A stretch of DNA of 64,000 nucleotides. Origin: Palsa-504 sp963705835. GTDB taxonomy: Bacteria > Actinomycetota > Actinomycetes > Streptosporangiales > Streptosporangiaceae. This document shows positions 59,467 through 64,000 of this stretch, in pieces (positions within the stretch are counted from its first letter, which is position 1; the number at the start of each line of letters is the position of its first letter). The notes under the pieces are model-generated. The model was given only the letters and a program-made list of their open reading frames with translations, had not been told where the DNA came from and searched no databases. The translations under genes and the position numbers were made by a program. The DNA lies in assembly GCA_963705835.1 (NCBI GenBank), contig CAVPLC010000080.1, forward strand, positions 62,001 to 126,000, in the 5' to 3' direction.

Positions 59467-61176
59467 ATGCCCAAGGCAGTGGTGATCGGCAGCGGCGCGG
59501 GCGGGTCGTTCGCGGCCATGGTGCTCGCGCAGGCCGGCTGGCAGGTCGTGGTGTTCGAGAAGGGCCCCAACTACTTCTCCAACCTGGGCGGCCAGGGTCC
59601 GATCGGGACGCTGTTCTCCAACGACGACCTCAAGATGAACGTGCGCTACTTCGCCGGGCCCGACCCGCAGGTGTTCCCGCGCACCTGGCGGCCGGTCGGC
59701 ACGCCGGCCACCCAGTACACCGGCAGCGTGAACGACCTGCCCCAGACCGTCGGCGGCGGGACGGTGCACTGGGACGCGAAGGTGCCGAGATTCTGGGACA
59801 TCGACTTCCAGCAGCTTTCCGCGCTCGGGCCGGCGCCGGGCACCGACATGGCCGACTGGCCGTTCACGTACGCCGACCTCGCGCCCTACTACGACGAGGT
59901 GGAGACGCTGATCGGCGTGCAGGGCGACGCGACCGCGCTGCCCGACCTGGTGCGGCGGCACGCACCGCGCAGCGGCCCGTTCCCGATGCCGCCGGGCCCG
60001 CAGCAGCGCTCATCGCTGCTGGTGGCCGCCGGAGCGACCGCGATCGGCATGCACCCGTTCGCGTACCCGATGGCGATCAACTCGGTGCCGTACAACGACC
60101 AGCACGTGTGCAACGACTGCGGGTTCTGCTCCGGCTACGGCTGCCCGGTGGTGGCCAGGCCGGCGGCGCTGATGCCGCTGCGGGCCGCGCTGCGCACCGG
60201 ACGGGTGAACCTGGTGCCATCGACGATGGTCACGAAGGTGGTGCTGGCGGGGTCGGGCGCGACGGCGCGGGCCACCGGGGTGCGGTGGGTGCGGATGACC
60301 TCGTCCGGACCGGTGACCGGCGGGGAGAGCGCCAACGTGGTCGTGATGGCGGCCTCGGCGATCGAGACCGTGCGGCTGGCGCTGCTCTCCTCGTTCCCCG
60401 ATCAGAGCGGCAAGCTGGGGCGGCGGCTGATGCAGCACTCGTTCCTCGACGGCACCGCGATCTTTGCCGACGAGCGGGTGCACGCCTACCGGGGGCGGTC
60501 GATCACGCAATGTGCGCAGGACACGTGCGACCCGGACTATCCAGGGGCACGTGCGTTCGCCAAGGCCAACGGGCTGCCGTACATCCGGGGCGGCAACATG
60601 GAGCTCGGCGGCAGCCAGGACCCGATCGCCGAGGCGCAGTCGTACGTGACGATCCTGCGCTTCGTCCGCTCGGCCAGGCCGTTCGGCACCGAGTTCAAGC
60701 AGCTCATGCGTTCGTCGATTCTGCGGGACCGGCTGGCGGGCTGCCAGCTGATCGGGAACGACATGCCGTACCTGGACCACACGGTGACCCTCGACCCCGC
60801 GGTCAAGGACGTGTTCGGGCTGCCGGTGGCGCGGATCACCTGGAGCACGGGGAAGTACGAGCAGGTGGCCCAGCAGTTCTACGTCCCGGTGACGAAGAAG
60901 ATGCTGACCGCGGCCGGGGCCGCGGTGGCGCTCGCGGTGCCGGCCACCACCGACAGCGGCGGGCTGCCCACCGGCTTCCACATCATGGGCGGCATGATGA
61001 TGGGCGCGGACCCGCGTTCGGCCGTGACCGACTCGTACGGCCGGGTGCACGGGCTGGACAACGTCTACGCGGCCGACGGGTCGGTGTTCGTCACCTCGGG
61101 CGCGCAGAACCCGACGAACACCATCATGGCCGTGGCCCTGCGCAACATGCGCCACCTGGCGGGGACGGCCGGCTGA
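59467..61176 (+). CDS. GMC-family FAD oxidoreductase (dehydrogenase large subunit)
   Basis: A 569-residue GMC flavoprotein: FAD-binding VVIGSGAGGSFAAMVLAQAG, the GGGTVHWDAKVPRFW segment, a CNDCGFCSGYGC cluster of Cys (unusual, possibly metal or disulphide) and the C-terminal catalytic region FHIMGGMMMG and TSGAQNPTNTIMAVALR. No signal peptide of its own; it would be carried out with the subunit-3 partner by Tat. Oxidises sugars, sugar acids or alcohols to a quinone or cytochrome. A cytochrome c subunit is not found nearby. Confidence 0.92.
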   Translation: MPKAVVIGSGAGGSFAAMVLAQAGWQVVVFEKGPNYFSNLGGQGPIGTLFSNDDLKMNVRYFAGPDPQVFPRTWRPVGTPATQYTGSVNDLPQTVGGGTVHWDAKVPRFWDIDFQQLSALGPAPGTDMADWPFTYADLAPYYDEVETLIGVQGDATALPDLVRRHAPRSGPFPMPPGPQQRSSLLVAAGATAIGMHPFAYPMAINSVPYNDQHVCNDCGFCSGYGCPVVARPAALMPLRAALRTGRVNLVPSTMVTKVVLAGSGATARATGVRWVRMTSSGPVTGGESANVVVMAASAIETVRLALLSSFPDQSGKLGRRLMQHSFLDGTAIFADERVHAYRGRSITQCAQDTCDPDYPGARAFAKANGLPYIRGGNMELGGSQDPIAEAQSYVTILRFVRSARPFGTEFKQLMRSSILRDRLAGCQLIGNDMPYLDHTVTLDPAVKDVFGLPVARITWSTGKYEQVAQQFYVPVTKKMLTAAGAAVALAVPATTDSGGLPTGFHIMGGMMMGADPRSAVTDSYGRVHGLDNVYAADGSVFVTSGAQNPTNTIMAVALRNMRHLAGTAG

Positions 61177-61236
61177 AGGTCGCCGCTCGCGTGAGCCCCG
61201 GACGGCACGAACGGGCCGAGCACGGGGAACGACGCT

Positions 61237-61267
61237 CCGTTCGGAAAAATTATTTATTCAGAACGGA
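61237..61267 (+). repeat. CCGTTCGG + A/T tract, copy 7, with inverted arm
   Basis: CCGTTCGG (61237-61244) followed by AAAAATTATTTATTCA and then GAACGGA (61261-61267), which is complementary to TCCGTTC (61236-61242). It lies between the convergent GMC and LuxR genes and could act as a bidirectional terminator, but only this copy has the second arm. Confidence 0.55.
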
Positions 61268-61285
61268 CGGGGGTTCGGGCGCCGG

Positions 61286-64000
61286 TCAGGAGGGGTCGGC
61301 GGCGAGGCCGGAGCGGTGGGCGACGGCGGCGGCCTCGGTGCGGGTCGACACGCCGAGCTTGGCCAGGATGTTCGAGACGTGGACGCTGGCGGTCTTGGCC
61401 GCGATGAACAGCTCGGCGGCGATCTCGCGGTTGCTGCGGCCCGCGGCGACCAGGCGGAGCACCTCGGCCTCGCGCGCGGTCAGGCCGAAGGGCGCGCCGT
61501 CCTGCCTGCCGCCGTCTGCGTCGGGGAGGCTCAGGCGGGCCCGGCGGGCCAGGGATCCGGCCTGCTCGCGCAGGGGTCCGGCGGCCAGACCGTCGGCCAG
61601 CGGCGCGGCGCGGGCGAGCCGCTGCGCGGCGCCGTCCCGGTCGCCGCGGTCCAGGGCGGCCTCGGCCGCGCGGAGCAGGGCGCGGGCCTGCGGGTAGGGA
61701 TTGCCGAGACGCTCCCAGGCCTGCGCGGCCGCGTCCCATGCGGCCGCGTCGCTTGGGGCGGCTTCGGCGGCGCCGGCTCGGGAGGCTTCGGCGGTGAAGG
61801 TCAGGCGGTGGGCCTCTTCGAGGGGCCCGGTGGCGTCCAGCGTCGCGGCCAGCGCGTGCAGCCGGTCCTGCAGGCGCCGTGCCCGGTCGGCCAGGGCGGC
61901 GTCGCGGGCGGCGGCCGCGGCGGCCGCGGCGCGGGCGCCCGCCGCGAGCAGCGGCCAGGCGTACCGCGGGCTCCGCTTCACCTCGAAGCGGTCCAGGGCC
62001 TGCTCGACGGTGGTCAGAGCGTCGGCCGGGCGGTTCTGCGCCACGTGCAGGTCGGTCTCGAGCCGGGCCAGCGGCAGCTGGAACTGGTCGCGGTACCCGA
62101 ACCGGGCCAGGGCGCCGCGGGCGGCCGCGGCCGACTGGGCCGCGCCGGCCAGGTCGCCGCGGGCCAGGGCCAGGTCGCCGGACATCACCTGCAGCACGGC
62201 GAGCACGCCCGGCGGCGGGGACAGCTCCAGGGCATGCTCGATCACGTCGGCCGCCTCGTCCCAGCGGCCGAGCGAGGTCAGCGGTTCGGTCACGTTGGCC
62301 GCGAGCAGGGTGCCGATGGCCCGGGCGAGCCCGTATCCGGCCGCGATCTTGACGCCCTGGCGGGCCAGCTCGGCCGCTCGCTCGTGCACGCCCATCCCCT
62401 GCAGCAGGTGCGACTCGGAGATGAACGTCTGCAGGTAGGGATCGTGGGCGCCGGCCTGTTCGGCCAGCGAGCGCGCCCGGGCGAACATGTCCAGGGCCTG
62501 GTCGACCTGCGCCGACCGGCCGTGGGCCTCGGCCAGGGTGATCAGCGCGTACGCCTCGGTCGCCGCGTCGCCGGTCTGGCGGGCCAGCGCGAGGGCCTCC
62601 GCGGCCAGGGCGCGGGCGCCGGGCACGTTCAGCATGTCCATCCGCTTGGCGCACCGGGCGAACATCTGCGCCCGGGCGATGGACGGCGGCTCGGCCGGCA
62701 TCAGCCGCAGCGCCTCGCGCATATCGTCGATGCTGTCCGCGCGGGCCAGCCGGAACTTCATCAGGCCGCGCAGCTCAAGCAGGACCGCCGCTTGCGCGGG
62801 ATCCTCGACCTCCTTCAGCGCGGCGGTGGCGAAGGCGATGCCGCGGTCGTCCTCGCCCGCGACGGTCGCGGCATGCGCCGCCGCCTCCAGGACGGCCGGG
62901 TGGCTGGCGCCGATCCGCTGGGCGGCGTCGGGCTGGGTGGGCCACAGCTCCAGGATCCTGGCCAGCATGGTGAGGCGTTCGGCGTGGGCGAGCGTGCGCC
63001 GGGCCGCCTCCGCCGCCTGCCAGGCGCTCTCCAGGGCCCGAGCCATGTTGTGCGCCGCGTACCAGTGGTGGGCCTGCTCGATCACCGCGCGGCCCGGCGC
63101 GACCAGGGACGGGTCGGCGGCCAGGGCCTCGGCCACGCGGATGTGCAGCCGGGTCTTCTCCCCCGGCAGCACCTCCCCCAGGATCGCCTCGCGGATCAGC
63201 GCGTGCCGGAACGCGTACCCGTCGGCGTCGGGCACCAGCACGTTCGCCGACACCGCGGGGCGCAGCGCGGTGATCAGCTCCGGGTCGCCGAGCCCGGTGA
63301 CCGAGGCCAGCAGCGCGTGGCCGCTCCGCGGTCCGGTCACGGCGAGCGCCTCGAGCATCTGCTGGGTCTGCGCAGGCAGCCGCCGCACGTCGGTGAGCAC
63401 CAGGTCGCGCAGTGACTCCGGCAGCCCTGTGCTGTGTAGGTCATCACGGCGCAGCAGCGCCTCCATGAACAACGGGTTGCCTTCGCTGCGGCGGAACACG
63501 CGGTCGGCCAGTTCGGAGTCGGCCCCGGGGCCGAGCAGGCCGGCGGCGAGCTCGCGCCCCTCGCGGCGGGTCAGCCGGGGCAGGTCGAGGCGGGTGACCC
63601 AGTCGAGCCGGTCGAGTTCGGCCAGCACGGGCCGCAGCGGGTGCGTCCGGTCCAGCTCGTCGGAGCGGAACGTGACCACGATCATCACGTCCTGCAGGAC
63701 CCGCTGGTTGCCGACCAGGAAGGCCAGCAGGTCGCGGGTGGACCGGTCGGACCAGTGCGCGTCCTCGATGACCAGGACGAGCGGCGTGCTGTCGGCCAGG
63801 TGCTCGAACAGGGCCAGGGCCTGCTCGAACATCCTGGCCCGGGCCTCGCCGGGGTCGGCGTGCAGGTCTGGCTCGCCGAGTTCGGGCAGCAGCCGGGCCA
63901 GCTCGCGGGTGCCCCGGGTGCCGCCGCCGGGCAGCAGGGCCGCGACGCCGTCGGCGCCAAGATCGCGGACCAGCTCGCGCAGCATCCCGGTGAACGGCGC
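61286..64000 (-). CDS. Large LuxR-family ATPase regulator (LAL type), 5' end outside window
   Basis: At least 904 residues, open to the window's end (residues before MLRELVRDLGADGVAAL continue in frame), so the N-terminal Walker A is missing. Visible: AAA/NACHT-like VLVIEDAHWSDRSTRDLLAFL (Walker B), FRSDELDRTHPLRPVL, EGNPLFMEALL, long helical (tetratricopeptide-like) middle, and a C-terminal LuxR HTH (LTAREAEVLRLVAAGRSNREIA, KTASVHVSNILAKLGVSTRTEA). LAL regulators activate secondary metabolism or catabolism; its target may be nearby. Ends convergent to the GMC gene. Confidence 0.92.
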   Translation of the reverse strand, partial: APFTGMLRELVRDLGADGVAALLPGGGTRGTRELARLLPELGEPDLHADPGEARARMFEQALALFEHLADSTPLVLVIEDAHWSDRSTRDLLAFLVGNQRVLQDVMIVVTFRSDELDRTHPLRPVLAELDRLDWVTRLDLPRLTRREGRELAAGLLGPGADSELADRVFRRSEGNPLFMEALLRRDDLHSTGLPESLRDLVLTDVRRLPAQTQQMLEALAVTGPRSGHALLASVTGLGDPELITALRPAVSANVLVPDADGYAFRHALIREAILGEVLPGEKTRLHIRVAEALAADPSLVAPGRAVIEQAHHWYAAHNMARALESAWQAAEAARRTLAHAERLTMLARILELWPTQPDAAQRIGASHPAVLEAAAHAATVAGEDDRGIAFATAALKEVEDPAQAAVLLELRGLMKFRLARADSIDDMREALRLMPAEPPSIARAQMFARCAKRMDMLNVPGARALAAEALALARQTGDAATEAYALITLAEAHGRSAQVDQALDMFARARSLAEQAGAHDPYLQTFISESHLLQGMGVHERAAELARQGVKIAAGYGLARAIGTLLAANVTEPLTSLGRWDEAADVIEHALELSPPPGVLAVLQVMSGDLALARGDLAGAAQSAAAARGALARFGYRDQFQLPLARLETDLHVAQNRPADALTTVEQALDRFEVKRSPRYAWPLLAAGARAAAAAAAARDAALADRARRLQDRLHALAATLDATGPLEEAHRLTFTAEASRAGAAEAAPSDAAAWDAAAQAWERLGNPYPQARALLRAAEAALDRGDRDGAAQRLARAAPLADGLAAGPLREQAGSLARRARLSLPDADGGRQDGAPFGLTAREAEVLRLVAAGRSNREIAAELFIAAKTASVHVSNILAKLGVSTRTEAAAVAHRSGLAADPS

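Noticed and set aside
3152..61267. CCGTTCGG sites considered as UUCG-tetraloop terminators
   Set aside because: The tetraloop needs C(UUCG)G with a flanking stem; here the base before TTCG is G and no stem exists except a separate arm at copy 7. Several copies lie inside or upstream of genes, not after them.
1..64000. Search by eye for tRNA, rRNA, integrase/attachment sites or phage genes
   Set aside because: No cloverleaf-like segment, rRNA-like sequence, recombinase or structural phage gene was recognised.

Overview
The window is strongly GC-rich, with codon third positions almost entirely G or C. It carries an F420-linked luciferase-like oxidoreductase, DUF1707 proteins, a DUF222/HNH protein, a DUF574-type SAM methyltransferase, an XRE regulator with a MmyB-type tail, PadR-ABC and DesKR-ABC modules and tricorn proteases. 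Together these point to a soil actinobacterium, probably of the Streptosporangiales or a close relative. That placement is inferred from gene content, not from a marker gene. No rRNA, tRNA, CRISPR array, complete insertion sequence or phage genes were seen.

Layout. 0-0.7 kb: tail of a DUF58 gene and a membrane protein. 0.9-4.2 kb: reductive pyrimidine catabolism (beta-ureidopropionase, dihydropyrimidinase, F420-type oxidoreductase). 4.2-8.4 kb: membrane SGNH hydrolase, a 59-residue protein and a large protein joining a degenerate kinase domain to a UPF0104 flippase-like domain. 8.5-10.4 kb: FMN alpha-hydroxy-acid oxidase and LysE exporter. 10.5-12.3 kb: a tandemly duplicated membrane-protein/winged-helix module with matching promoters and TTTG-type operators; one regulator copy is truncated. 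12.7-20.1 kb: two tandem tricorn proteases plus small partners; one copy is frameshifted and a block looks recently homogenised. 20.2-24.0 kb: DesK/DesR-like two-component system with an ABC exporter. 24-31 kb: TfoX-like protein, gamma-glutamyltransferase, two lipoproteins, DUF885 protein, methyltransferase, XRE regulator. 31.6-36.8 kb: aldo/keto reductase, P450 coupled to an alpha/beta hydrolase, small membrane proteins, a second hydrolase. 37.3-43.1 kb: Rossmann-like unknown, a broken membrane protein, two DUF1707 genes and a second sliding clamp with an expanded 9-nt repeat. 43.4-46.9 kb: leaderless padR and a fused ABC ATPase-permease. 47-51 kb: DUF6295 protein, aldo/keto reductase, frameshifted HNH gene, dienelactone hydrolase. 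51.2-54.0 kb: three overlapping signalling genes. 54.2-64 kb: frameshifted BBE-type oxidase, MarR plus frameshifted MFS pump, a GMC dehydrogenase pair and the 3' part of a large LuxR-type ATPase regulator.

Two window-wide patterns stand out. The 8-mer CCGTTCGG followed at once by an A/T-rich tract occurs seven times, five times between genes and twice inside genes; no known element explains it. Five otherwise well-conserved genes are broken by single-base indels, mostly extra bases in short G/C runs. These may be true lesions or sequencing errors, so raw reads would be needed before calling those genes dead.
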